DNA of 64,000 nt. Origin: Tyto alba. Its lineage: Eukaryota; Chordata; Aves; Strigiformes; Tytonidae. The notes under the pieces were generated by a model, which did no database searches, had not been told where the DNA came from, and saw nothing but the letters and a program-made list of their open reading frames with translations. The position numbers and the translations under genes were made by a program. The DNA lies in assembly GCF_018691265.1 (NCBI RefSeq), contig NW_024881322.1, positions 3,286,001 through 3,350,000 of the forward strand, written 5' to 3'. Positions 27,472 to 40,117 of this stretch are shown one piece after another. Position 1 is the stretch's first letter, and the number at the start of each line of letters is the position of its first letter.

Positions 27472-29100
27472 CTAGAACAAGCAATGGGATGTTGATATTA
27501 GCAACCTTCACACAAGTAAATAATTCACAATTCAGGCTATAGATTTGTGCTGTTCTACTTTCCTCAGAAACCTAAATGTGGAGGTGGAACTGTGCTCAGG
27601 ACTGATTTATTCCTTGTGGACCATCTTCATTTCTCATCAGAGATCTTCTTGGAAGCATTGTTGCTATCACCTTTGTTTCTTTGATTGTCTGAAACTGTCC
27701 TTCACAAAAATCTTCACAAACTCTACCATATTACCATATCGCTACATTCTTACAACCATACTTGTCAGGAAAGATTAGAAAGTATTTTTGCAGACAGAGT
27801 AATAACAATCCCAACACAAATATTTTTTATTAAGCCATTGACCTATAATTCACCAGGCTGGTGTGAACAGCAAGGAAGGAAAAAGAATCTTAATGCTTTC
27901 ACCTGATGAACTTCTGAAACAATGCAGTGCTGTCTTCAACATTAGAGGAGCTGCAATTTTGGCAAGGCAAATCCACACACCAATTAGACATTAACATTTG
28001 AAACAAAACGTGCCTTAACGAGTCAACAGATTTTGCTTGGGATAAACTCTAAATAAAAAAAAGGCCAGAAATAAATCTCCAACAGTGTCTGCAGCGTGAA
28101 CACTCTCAATATACAACCTATAAAATTAGTCTGAACATTCAACAACTTTCTCTGTCCTGATCTGTTTGTCAGTGTTACCAACTTGGTTTGTATTCTGCAG
28201 CCCTCAAACCTGAGTCTCCCTGGAAGTCTTTAGGACAGCAATTCTCAATCAAGCTCATATATGCACTAGCACACCATGGGACATCCTATACAATATGAAA
28301 AGAGCTTTTCCCTTCTCCTTCAACTGTTGATTGCATCCGTAAGGTTAAAACTGAAACAGAATAACTCTTACCTCATGAAACACAAACCACTTCAGAGAGT
28401 GAGATTTCACAGCACTTTAAGGAAGTGAGGTAAATATACAGCCCTATGGGTGAAAAAACCATTTTACCTCTCCTACAAACCCTGCCCAAGCAATGACGGC
28501 AGCCTTCGACATTGCTAAGACAGTTACCGTCAATGTGGGTGCTACTCTTGACTCTGCTGGCAAGTGCATAAAAGTATTACTTGGGTACAATCTCTCCTCT
28601 TATGCCTTACAGGTCAAACTTTGCAATTCTGAGGTAATTTCGCTAAAAGACTTCGAATCCAAGGTGGACAGTTTCCAACTAACACTGGAATTGAAGTCAG
28701 GCATCATGTTACCACTACACCAACTGTAAATGACAAGGCGGATTATCTGGCACTGCCAAGAAGGAAGAGTGAAGTAAGTTACATGATACCTCTGCCACCC
28801 CCACACAAAACTAGACTTTAGATTTTTTGAGGCATTTGAAGGTTTTAAAAATGAGTTATCACATTCCCAGTCTGCAAAGAGCTGCTATACTCATAGAAAT
28901 AGGCGTTATTCCGTTGGTTTGGATTACCTTTACAAACACTTCCAAGAATGACGGTCCAACTCTGGTTTTTCAATTAATATATTCTTTATTACCATGTCTA
29001 ATAAGAGTATAATAATAAGCGTTTGTAGAATCAGTCATTCAAAAACTATGCAACCTAGATGGTAATTCACAATTGCATTAAAACTGGATTTCAGTCCAAG

Positions 29101-29166
29101 GCAAAAAAAAAAAACCAACAACAACAACAAAAAAAAAACAACAAACAAACAAACAAACAAAAAACC
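29101..29166 (+). repeat. A-rich CAA/CAAA low-complexity tract
   Basis: A runs alternate with (CAA)4 and (CAAA)5 units over about 65 bases. The open frames across it are low-complexity artefacts. Confidence 0.88.
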
Positions 29167-32100
29167 ACAACCCGCCCAGGGGGTGGAATTTGTCAGAAGG
29201 GCAGAAGAGGTTGCCAAGCATTTAATTCATCTTCTGTTTCAAAAATCATTGCTTAGACATAACTATAATTAAAGTAACAGCCAGAGGAAAAGGTATTTGG
29301 GAGAAAAAAAGGGATGAAAGAAACTGGGTGTAATTGAATTTCCTTTTTTAAATAGACATTTCACAGAAAAATTTTATCCCGAGTATATAATAGCAGAATA
29401 TACTTACTGATGTTTCTTTTTTAAACTGACTAGCATCAAAATACTTCTCAACTAAATATGGGGTGCAGAAGAAGAACAAGATCACTTCTAAGTTTTTCCA
29501 GCATAAGATCAACTCAGCTTCCAGTTTAATAAAAGTTATTTTGTTTTTGGAACAAAATCTTCTGAGAATCACTGATGTTCTCATATCACGCAATCACAAT
29601 ATTAAAAACACACAACTGCTACCTTCATATAGCTAAACTGATACTAAAAGGTAAACAGCATCAATGTAAAACCGTGAGTTTAGCTATTAGTTTTACTTGA
29701 AGAAAACAACATTCTGTGAGAAGTGAGGTTTTATTATGTTTTGATTTACTTGGGGAGAGGGGAGCATTATAGATCTACAAATAACAAAATAACATAAAAT
29801 AAATATGGAAAAATCCATATACTGTTTCTGTTTAAGTTCAGAATCAGGAAGGAATTGTAGGAGAGTGCTTTCAGAAAAAACAGCTGCCTAAATAATTGTG
29901 TTTAACCTGCACACTTTGAGAGATATGTTCATAAATTGAAATGCACATATATTCTAAGTTAGTATCTGTATCATTGATATTATTTGGCAATTCAATGCTA
30001 TTTTTCCTGAAGACAGTGCTTCAAACTGCAGTGAACTACCTGCAGCCGACCCATGGGTCACAACAGACACCTTGACTGAAGCTCACAGCTCACATTTTCT
30101 CTCATCGTGTCACTTAACACAGTCCACCTCTAGCCAAACCCCACTTATGCTTTGAAGTCATAAATTTGATAGTGACCTATTAGTACAAAAGCTTCTAGCT
30201 GGCTGCATTTTTTTTAACTGGCTTTGAATGACAAATAAGTAATGAATATGTTTCCAAGAAACAGATATGCCCGTCATTTTAGGAGTCTCTAAATCCAGAT
30301 TAGGTTTTTTTTTTCCCCTGCAAGATTTGTTCTAATTCATATCACCACTCACTGGGCTACATCAATTACACTCCTAAACTGTGACTTGAGGCAGAATAAA
30401 CAGCCCGTGGGACCACAGTGTATTTAAGATGGCTTTTCACTAAGATTTGCAAAGGCATGTGGCCGCTCACAGCAACTATCGGTGGATGGTCATTTAGGGC
30501 ATGGAGTTTGGGAATCAGCGAAACGGGAAAAAAACCAGGAAGAACAGCCCATCTACAGTTTCAGCAGCGAGTGGTGTTCAAGAAGGCTGTCCTGCTACAG
30601 GGACACTAGGTACACTCAAATCTTCAGGTACACAAGCTGAGAGCCTGGCAAGGGCTGACCACAGCACACTGCCTGCTGTGCCTGCCATTCAGCTGCATGC
30701 CTTTCCCTACAATATTGCTGTGTCATCTCCAGGGAAGAGATCACCTCTGCTGGTGAGCCTCTCCTAGCATCCTCTCCTCCTCTCAGCACAAGATAGTTAT
30801 CAGTCCTGTGCAGCTCACCGAGTCAGGAAGATTGGCACTCTTGAATTAGCACACACAGACATAGTCTGTGCCAAATATCAGAGCCAAATACATTAGTCTG
30901 AACAGTTCCTACAGTTCTATAAGCAAGTTTTCCTCACCTCCATTTTCTGTCCCTTTATACCCTTCATCCATCTAGTGACCCAACATTTCCAAGTAGTGCA
31001 CCAGAAAATTCCACCAGCCCATGACAGAAATCCTCTAGCATCTAATTTGGGATTATTCTTGAGAGGACATCAGTAACATACAAACCCTGAATGAGCTCAG
31101 TGCCAAGGACCTCTTGCTACCCGTGAAGCTATCCCTAAGCAAGGCCCCATGATAAATGTAAAAAATTCCAACTTACAACTTGCAAAAGCAGTCACACACG
31201 AAGTACAGGTGAATGTCTGCAGGAAGCAGTTCCTACCACCACTCAAAACCTTTTGAAGTGGGGCTCCACTCCTCGATGCCACAGCGAACCGCAGCGGAGC
31301 ACGATGCGGCTCCGTCCAAGGAGACAGGGCTGCAGCTAATTCCTCCTGACAGCTTCTTCCTGCCACTACCAGAACTGGAACTACACACTCAGCCCCTTCT
31401 GCACTTTTGAATTTTACAACACATTGTCAACACCTATGTCCCAGCCAAATACTTGGCTCTTCTTTTGCAGAACTCCTTCAGATTAAACACTGGGAATGAC
31501 AAGCATCTCTTTTGCACTGATACACAGCTGTGCGAAAGTCAAAATTCTTGATTTTCTGAAATCACATTTTGAAATCTATGTGATGTTTTCCACAGCTAAA
31601 ACCACTCTAATTACACATCCTACAACACTCATTAAAGCCACTCTCCCAGGAAATCAGAGCTGTTGGATCTTTGTTCCTAATCCCCTGGTCTTCCCCCTGG
31701 AGCCGCTCGTATGACTGATCTGCCCCTCTAACTATTATCGTATCTCGTTTTCTTTGGTCCTACTTCTTTCCGATTTGCGAATAAATAAATAAGAAGATAG
31801 TGGAAAGTCTGATGAAAGGAAGACATAAGCTCTTCAACAATTAGTAATGCATGCTGCCAATAATGAGTCAAGAAATCTACAGGCTGGAGCATCCCAAAAG
31901 GATTACAAATATTCTTTCCTGAGGCTACACTTTACCATTGCTCTAATACTTTGCCTGCTAATATAATGAAACTAATAAAAGAATAATAAAGAAGCTAATA
32001 AAAGATTAATTTGTAACTTGTATTCATCTTGGGTTTATGACCTAAAGCTAGCTAAAGTACGCTTAGCTAACACAGATTTGGGTTAAGATTTTTGTTTTAG

Positions 32101-34767
32101 TAGAGTGTCCATCTCCAGGATAAAAAAAGCAGTATAATGATTGCTTCCATTTGGGTATCAAAAATCCTAACAATTAAAATAATGTAATTGTAGAACAGTA
32201 AGTTCCAAATATACTAACGTTTTCATGACTCATTGTCCCTGGAGATTGCCCTTCCTGATCACAAAGAAGCTGAAGTGTTTTTCACCATTTACCAGAAGCA
32301 GTGTTGTTTATTTTGGAAAATAAATGCAATGTTCCAAAGATCAATAAACTAATTTCTGAAGCAAATTGTCTTATCTGTTTATGGCTGATAATCATAATTT
32401 TCACAGGCACTGCGCCACATACGTTTTTTACAGAATAATAAATACTGAAATGAGATTCCCTTACTCCTCTGCTTATATATAGCACAGAACCAATCCCTGC
32501 ATGCAGCTTTAGAGCAGTAAGACGTCACATGCTATCAGAAAGTGATTACAATTTTTGAGACATCACCATTCAGTATTTTCATTCCCATCTACTTCTTTCC
32601 CAATGCATCCTCAGTAAACAAACACTGATAAATGAAAAATATGAACAGAGACCTGCTAAATTTACATTATAATCATTCACAAATATTAAAATGCAAATGA
32701 CAATCTACATAACATCCAAGCTTCAGCATCGCAAAGGGGCCAGCTTACGATACACTTTCCACATTTGTGTAAAGCACCATCTATGGTACTAACTTTTCTG
32801 ACAGAATATTATAGTGCCTCATCATCTTCAGTAAGGCAATACATGTCCCTGCTTTTAAGCAAGAGACTGTAATAATTGTTCCATCATAAAATCTTTTATT
32901 TGTCAAGAATCATTTGAGCAGCCTCATGTTCAGTCCTAAATGGAATTTTTTCCATTGCTGTAGAAGGATTTTGAAAGCAGAGAGCTGTGAGCAACTCTTC
33001 TCTTCATGCAGCTTCCAAAGGGAGGAAAAAGGGTGTCAAATACACATGTATCTACAGCCAAGCACTGCTTCCTTCTCAGCCTCACCACTGTAAGGCTTTC
33101 CAAAGGATGTTTTAATTAGAAGCACCATTCTTTAGTTGACTTCTGTAAGTCGGGGACGAGAGGAGGAAGTAGACAAGCGTACCAGAGGAGGGAAGAGTGA
33201 ACTTGCTCAAAAGAAGAAGAGGTTTCATGTGCATAGAAGAACCAAAACAACACTCAAAGACTTGAAACTTTCACTAATCTGGCTTTATGGAAACAGTTAT
33301 CATGCAGATGTTAAAAATACTCAGGGAATAATCTATTTAGAAATTTAAAGGTGTCCCCATCGCCATTTATTAATATTCAAGAAGAAAACAAAGCTCTATT
33401 ATAGCCATTCTTCCAGCTGTGGAGAAAAATGACACATCTGCCTCAATGATTTGATAAAAATGTTGACCTCAAAGTTTCAGGCATTACTACAGGTGCTGTT
33501 TCACATTACAGCTAAACTGCTACTGCTGTTGCCACTGAAAGGACCAGGTTTGGACTTTTTTCCTCCATGCTGGCTCTGAGGCCCATTTGACCTCATGGAA
33601 AGCCACTCCAGGGAGCTCAACCAGAAAAGAAACAGACACATAGACATAGAGAGACAATTTTCTGCTGATAGAGCTCCCCCAACTGCCTTTCCAAAGGACT
33701 GGATGATGGTTATGGGACAGGCACCAGGAGAACTGCTTGAGGGGAAAGAGAGCAGGATAGTCCCTCACAGATGCATGCAGTCATCAGGTTGGCTCAGGTT
33801 TAAATACAAAGCCTCAGACTAAACCAGAGAAAGGTTAGGTTTTGGCTAGGTCCATTTGAACCCTCCTCCATCCAGGAGGAAGAAGAGGGCAAGGCTTTAC
33901 CCACCAGAGGCTTCTGGAAGCAGAATCCGGTTCCCCCTACATCAGTGCTCATCCAAGTCCTCAGTGAGCTGGTCAGAGAGCCAAGTCCTTTCTAGTAGGA
34001 TGCCATTATTTTTGTTTCTGATGCCCAAGCTAACACAGAACCAAAAACACAACAGAGCCCACACAAAGGGTAGCAGCAGAAGAAAGGGAACTGGACTGTC
34101 AGTTACAGCTGCAGGGAATCAGCAAACGAGTTCACCTGAAACATGAACCCACACCATCCAGTTTTTAGCAGCTCACTGTGCAGCTCCAAACCAGAAGCAC
34201 GAACAAGAGGGCGTCTACCTCCTTATTCTAGCACAAACCTAAGCTGAGAGTTACTATCTGAGCACAATTTAAGACACAAGCTACTTCACAGGATAAAGGT
34301 TTCTGTTCCCTGCCACATTCCTGAGAAATACAAAGGTTATATGCCAATCCAGTGACTAATCCACACACTGGAATTGAGAATTAGTATAAAAACCCATGCG
34401 TTTGGTTTTAGTAGTGCTTTTATGGCCACCATCATTAAGCAGTTAAGAAAAAAGGGGTACAAAACAGAAGAACTAACAAGCTTGTGACAATTTATGGATA
34501 TAAAATTATTCTTGGAAGTTACCACAAAAATTAGGCATAAGCCTACTTCATCTTGGAAGCATTTTATACGACTAAATTTCAAAGTTGATTAATGCTTTAA
34601 TTAAAACTTGTGCAATCATATTCGCTTAGAATAGTCTAAAAAAACAGAAATCCTATCCAGACATAGAAGACTTCTTCCAATATAGTGTGATCTGGCACTC
34701 TGTGGAGGTTGAGCAATCTGTAATTCAGCAAAATGAGATTTGTACGGGAATACCAAGAAAATTAAGA

Positions 34768-34772
34768 CTATC
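34768..34772. repeat. Left target-site duplication (CTATC) of the intron 3 LTR
   Basis: CTATC directly abuts the TGTCGTGG edge of the LTR and is repeated at 35844-35848 on the other side, which marks the integration site. Confidence 0.88.
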
Positions 34773-34959
34773 TGTCGTGGTTTAGGCCTGGTTGGCAGCC
34801 GACCACAATGCAGCAGCTCTCTGTCCCTTCCCCTCCGGCAATGAGAAGGGACAGAGAGCCAGGCTTGGGGCTCGAGATCGGACTGGGATGGGGAAAAATT
34901 CCCGTTTATGATGACAAGCAAAAGGCAGACTTGTTAGGGGAAGAAAAAAAGAACATACA

Positions 34960-34965
34960 TTTATT
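34960..34965 (-). promoter_or_regulatory. Polyadenylation signal AATAAA in the intron 3 LTR
   Basis: The plus strand reads TTTATT, so the minus strand has AATAAA about 190 bases before the LTR 3' end and in the same sense as OSBPL10. Canonical hexamer in the expected LTR position; activity is unknown. Confidence 0.6.
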
Positions 34966-35677
34966 ACAGACACTAACAACACCTAACAGAGTAAGACAGT
35001 GAGAAGCATTGCCACATCCTGAGAACACCTTCCCCCCACCCCTCCCTTCTTCCCGGGCTCAGCTCTGCTCCCGATATCTCTACCTCCTCCCCCAGTGGCG
35101 CAGGGGCAGGGAATGGGGGGTGCAGTCAGCGCCGCCACTTCCTTCATCTTCGGTGAGGGGAGTGTCCGGAACTTGTTCCTCCTGCTCCATCGTGGTCCCC
35201 CTCTCACAGCAGACAGTCCTCCACAAACTTTCTCCGAATTGAGTTCCTCCCACGGGCCGCAGCGTTCCCCACACTGCTCCGTCATGGGTCACTAACTTCC
35301 TCCGACTGGATTCCCTCCCACGGCTGCAGCCCTTCCCGAGCTGCTCCGGCGTGGGACTCCCCCGCATGCTGCAATCCTCCCAGCACTGAATTACAGCAGC
35401 GGGGCTGCCTTTTCCCATGAGACCCCGGCCTTCTTCTGGCACAGAACCTTGATCAGGCAAGCAGGAGCCACAGGCCGTAAATCAATGTCTGCTCCACCGT
35501 AGATCTCCATGGGTGGCAGGGGGGGCTGCCCTGCCGTCTCCCCACAGGATACAGGGGGGTCTCTGCTCCGGCACACCTCCCCCCTCCTTTCTTCCTCCGT
35601 TCCTCCACTGACCTTGGTGTTCATGCAGCTGCAGCAACTCCTCCTCACCAGTCCCACTGCCCGTCACCACGTCCCTT

Positions 35678-35685
35678 CTTAAATA
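35678..35685 (-). promoter_or_regulatory. TATA-like box of the intron 3 LTR
   Basis: On the minus strand the sequence is GATAACGTATTTAAGAAGG, placing TATTTAAG about 160 bases into the LTR. The matching site in the intron 4 LTR has lost the TATA character (TGCTTAAG). Promoter use is inferred from position only. Confidence 0.5.
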
Positions 35686-35843
35686 CGTTATCGCAGAGGC
35701 ACAGCCGATTGGCTCAATTTCCCAAACAGAAGTGGAGCTGACATGGAGCTGGGGGAGCTTCGAGAAGCTTCTCACAGGGGGCTGCCCTGATAGCCCCCTC
35801 CCCTGCCACCAAAAAAACTCCACCATTCACTCAACCCAGGACA

Positions 35844-35848
35844 CTATC
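35844..35848. repeat. Right target-site duplication (CTATC) of the intron 3 LTR
   Basis: CTATC follows the CCAGGACA edge of the LTR and is identical to the copy at 34768-34772. Confidence 0.88.
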
Positions 35849-36050
35849 TTATAGCATGGGAATTATTTGCCAGAGAACATTATCCTCTTACTGCTTTTTT
35901 TATCATTAAGATGTAAAATTTAATTAAAACAAAGTGACAGACTTAGCTTGTGTTATATCCACTTGTTAGCTGTATGGCTCACGTTTGGATGGTTCATTAG
36001 GATGCAACTAAATTTACTCAACAGTTTACAATTATTTTATTTTTCTTCAC

Positions 36051-36074
<24 letters not shown>
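36051..36074 (+). repeat. T24 homopolymer
   Basis: An uninterrupted run of 24 T, about 200 bases to the right of the intron 3 LTR. Confidence 0.9.
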
Positions 36075-36082
<8 letters not shown>

Positions 36083-39000
36083 GCTCTGCTTAATTTCCGC
36101 CACCACTCCAGTCTCTAGCTGAAGCTTTAAAGACAGCAAGAACAGCAAGTCATACAGTAGCATTGTGAAGCAGGCAGTAGCTCTGAAAAAGAAAGGAAAT
36201 CAGTGCTGATCTGGATCCAGTGTAGGAAGAAGGAATGCTGTCCTATGAATATTTCACAGAAATAGTGACACAGCTTCAGCTTTGAAAAACATTCTCCAAG
36301 TTCTCATGTTTTCCTATGTATCTCCTTCCAATAATATCTATTCAGGATTTCAGAAACATGTTCTCTCTCTAATATTAAAGACCTGTAGCTAAGAGTTACT
36401 TCATTGGTATTCTTGGGAACCTTCCCACTGCTTGTCTGGTTATTCCATTGTTTTTCCCTAGTTAACCTATATCCCACTTGCATAAGACAAAACATACCCC
36501 TCACTGCATACTTTACAATTCCCATTCCACCTTTTCAAGTGTATTACTCCTCAAAAAACAGCTAGAAATTTCTGCCCCTTGTTCTTGCTGTGTAAAAGGT
36601 GAGAAGCTGGGAGCAAACACTCAGATTCCAACTTTCCAGACGCAAAAACATGCCTGTTCCCGCAAGAGACAAAGCCTGGATTTTGTTCAAACTCCAGAAA
36701 CTTAATACACATGGGTATCTATCTGCCTGTTTGTGACAGCACTGAAACACAGACAATTTGCAGTCATCACTTAGTACAGCCCTCGAAGTATGAGAAGGGG
36801 GAAGAGAGAGAGATCCAGCCCTGCTTCAGTAGAGTAACAAATCACATCATGACAGTCCTATCAATGGTAAGGCTCTTAAGAAAATCCAAAAAGATTTTTG
36901 CCAAATCCTCAATTATGCAAAAGGAAGTCAAGCACATACCCTTCTCTGTGTCATTACAGACCTTTCCATGTTATTCCAGTCCCTAACCCCAACACAAAAG
37001 TCTAATTGTTGTAACGTTCAAGCTTTTAATCACCTGCTTTTATAGAGAAAAGCAGAAAGAAGCTTTAAAACTTACTTGTAGATGAAATGCAAGTTAGCAT
37101 TATATGCAATGCTAAAATCGGGGGAATCTGCCTTTAAGATAATACGCTAACCCTGAGAAGACAGGAGGGGGAGAAAGGAAAAGAGTATATTGAAAAACAA
37201 GAGACAAATCTTGTCAAAGGACAGATTCCTAGGACCAGGTGAGCACATTGCTTCAACTACAGCACACTTCTAAAGTAAGAAGCAGAGTCATCAGTGGTTG
37301 GGAATTCATGTGCTTCAGATGAGCCATTATATTTTCTGGAATGTTAAGCTTGAAAACACAGAAGACAAATTTATTTGCTCTCTGGCTTACAAAAGCAGAG
37401 AACTAAGAATGCTGCACTAACAAACACATCAAGTGAGAAGTGAACTAGTTTGATTTTAGATGTAGACTTGTAACACAGAACTAAGAGAAAAATATTTTAG
37501 TTTTCTTCCGCATTTCTTAAATGGATCCAAGCTAATTAAAATGTATGGCTGGCTGTATCAACGAAAATGCATCCATATTCCAGCATCTTATGCCAAGTTT
37601 CTGTAACTCATCAGTCTAAGAAGAATGCAAGAACCCTCCTTCTGCTATCTGAAATAATCTTTTGTTTGGTTCCTCAGTTACGTATGCCCACCACCCCTCA
37701 GTCAAGAAAATCCTTTTATTTTCTTGCACAGTGAGCCTCAGAACCTGAAGAAAGCCACAGCAGTGGTAGGTCACTGTGCAAGACCACAAGAACAAGTTTA
37801 GAGAGATGCTCCCCATATAAGTCCTTCCCGTTTCTGAAAGTTGTATGTTGCATCTCCTGTGACAGATGCTGGGTTTGCATTTAATAGGCTCCCACTCAAT
37901 CAAGACCTTCTAATAACACTTTGCCTTTCAAACCCTTTTCAAATCTACATACACTTTTGGCATCCAAAGCATCCCATAATACTTGCCAATTTTCCTTCAT
38001 CTCCTTTCATTTTTAACCTGTTTTCAGCTCGTTTTCTTTGAGGCTTCCCCATACAGGTATTTTTATTAACAACTAGCAAATACTTCCTATTCAGCCACTC
38101 CAATGCACTTACTAACACCATACTTCCTTAATTTATTCTTTCCTTTCCCATCATCAAAAAAAAAAAGATTCCAGTGTAGTCAAGTTTTGTCACACACGAT
38201 TCATTGTGTACAAAAGAATAACAGAAGTGATGAGAATTACTTTCACCCACTCCAATGTTTCCATTTCAGAAATGGAAGGGGACTGATAAAAGTATTCAAG
38301 ACAAGGATTTGACAGTTTGAGTATTATTTCCCTTTTGTTCCTTGATAATTCCTAAAATTCTACTTGCTTTTTTTGGAGCAGTACTAATTGCTGGACATCT
38401 TCATTGTTACAACACCAAGATTTTTGTCTTGACATACCAATTAATTCAGTCTATCAAAATATGTAGCTACTACTACCTGAGCTGGAGCACAACATGGAGA
38501 GGCATGATGAAAAATTCTCAACATAAATTATTACTAAGTGCAAGAGTTTTTACTTAAGGAGGAAAAATGATCCAAACTTCACTTACACAAAGATTGGCTT
38601 CAACTCAATTACTGCCACTCTGGAATGAGATTTTGGCATTAAAATAGACACCTATACAGAATTATTTACCAGGAGCAAGCAAAAGAAGAAAAACAAATCC
38701 AAATCCAGTATTTAAGTGTTCAAGAAGCAACCAGAAAATTTATTGAGGAGTAATTCATTGATGGCAACTGAGTATAAAGAGTTTATCTAGCACAAGAAGA
38801 CCCTGAGCTGCAAATCAACAGCAACTGTAGGAGTATCTTGATCACACAGAGTTGTACCTTTCTCAATATTACTGGGCCACAGCTGTATAAAAACCGTATT
38901 TAATTGCCATGCATAAGAATTGAAAAAGTACTGAAATACTGAAGTTATATATTCTCCTTCAAAAAGGGCTTTAATTATACCATACCTGCCTTCCTGACAA

Positions 39001-40037
39001 GACCAGATCACTCAAAAAGAACAAGAAGTTATTTTTATTTTACTTCACACACTTCAGTGAATGTCAGTCCCCTCAAAATACTATCCATTTTTTCAAAGTC
39101 CAGCTTTTAAAGATACTCAGGATTATAATTTTGACTACAGTTAACATAAGACTGATATTCTTAACATCTTGGGGCAGGGAGGAATCCTTTCTGTTTGTTG
39201 TTATATGCATTTTTTTTTTTAATATAGCAAACAATTAGTCACGAGGAAAGCAAACTTTTTCATTCTTGTATTGATATCAATAGAAGTGCTTAAAAGACTG
39301 AAGAGCAGGACTTCTTTTTTAGTGATTTGATATTAACACCAAAAGCATACATAAATTAAATACAATAATAATTTATTTTCAATAGGAGTTTTTTGTTTGT
39401 TTTTAATATCTCCCACTTTCAAAGTGCATTCTAATTTAAACAGACTCATGTCGTTTCTACTTGGAGGCAGGGGACACCCTCAACCCATCGTTCTGTTAGT
39501 TTTGAAGTCCAAACATTTTTTTACCTGTCCAAAATATTTATCTATTTGCAGACAAAAATTCTGACACCACTTCCAAAGAGAAATAAATACCGTAAATCTT
39601 CATATGATGACCTCTTTCAGATCTGGTAAAGAAGCTGAAGACTGACCACTGCTAACACCTACCTCAAGCTTCTATAAAAAGAGTCATTAAATCTTTTAAA
39701 ATGAAATAAAACTGGTATCAGTTAACGCTTTTAAATACTAATCAGAACATCACACAGGTATTTATTAATAAACTGTTGATCCAGTCACTCAATTAACCAT
39801 GTATTGACAGCATCCAAAATGCACTTAATTTATCATAAATAGGATAATGCTTATTTATTAAGATTGCCCAGTTGACTTGAGCCTTCTTCAGCTAGTGACA
39901 AATGACAGCTTGCTGCTTTTATTCATAAACCTCTAAACATTCACCTGCTAACTACAGCAGTCTATCATCCAGACCATGCTGTTCTTCACCTACACTACTT
40001 AAAACATAATAGTTACTTCTCTCTCTTAATTATTTAC

Positions 40038-40117
40038 CTTAGAATTACCTTCCTTGTGATGTTTGGCACAGGATCGAAGCTGTGTTATCCAGTACTGTTT
40101 CTCCTTTGCATCAGCAG
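40038..40117 (-). CDS. OSBPL10: OSBPL10 exon 3 (end of PH domain)
   Basis: This 80 bp exon has two leading bases that complete an Ala codon from exon 2, then 26 codons reading ADAKEKQYWITQLRSCAKHH and ending KEGNSK. It is the C-terminal helix of the PH domain, with the hallmark Trp in QYW. The acceptor is a good pyrimidine-rich tttttcttgtttctgttctag just before 40117, and the donor is AAG/gtaaata at 40038. An earlier GT inside GGTAAT exists, but using it would break the reading phase with exon 4, so I chose the later donor, which also matches the NSK end of mammalian ORP10. A long C-tract on the sense strand lies about 60-85 bases upstream of the acceptor. The exon is too short to be found by ORF length; it was found by looking for the missing PH helix. 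Confidence 0.93.

Larger units (their letters stand above)
34773..35843 (-). mobile_element. Solo LTR of an avian endogenous retrovirus
   Basis: A 1071 bp GC-rich element stands out from the AT-rich intron. On the minus strand it begins TGTCCTGGGTTGAG and ends TAAACCACGACA, the TG...CA form of a retroviral LTR. The 5 bp direct repeat CTATC flanks it exactly at 34768-34772 and 35844-35848. On the minus strand it has a TATA-like TATTTAAG (35678-35685) and an AATAAA signal (34960-34965), in that order, as expected for promoter and polyadenylation parts of an LTR. A diverged tandem repeat with Ctccrgcgtggg-type units fills about 35160-35600. No gag, pol or env remains beside it, so it is a solo LTR. 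The 5 bp duplication favours an ERVL-like family; the exact family name is not certain. It lies in the same orientation as OSBPL10. Confidence 0.9.
27472..40037 (-). other. OSBPL10: OSBPL10 intron 3
   Basis: This intron of about 12.6 kb lies between exons 3 and 4, with donor gtaaata and acceptor ttgttctag. It contains a CAAA/CAA-rich low-complexity stretch at 29101-29166, a solo LTR with an intact target-site duplication at 34773-35843, and a 24-base T run at 36051-36074. The remainder shows only short chance open frames and no recognisable gene. Confidence 0.85.

Noticed and set aside
34983..35826. Open frames of 77-126 codons on both strands
   Set aside because: They are within the intron 3 LTR and have the same repeat-derived composition.
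40038..40117. Alternative exon 3 donor at the GGTAAT sequence, 11 bases earlier
   Set aside because: It would break the phase into exon 4 and drop the GNSK residues equivalent to the mammalian NSK end.
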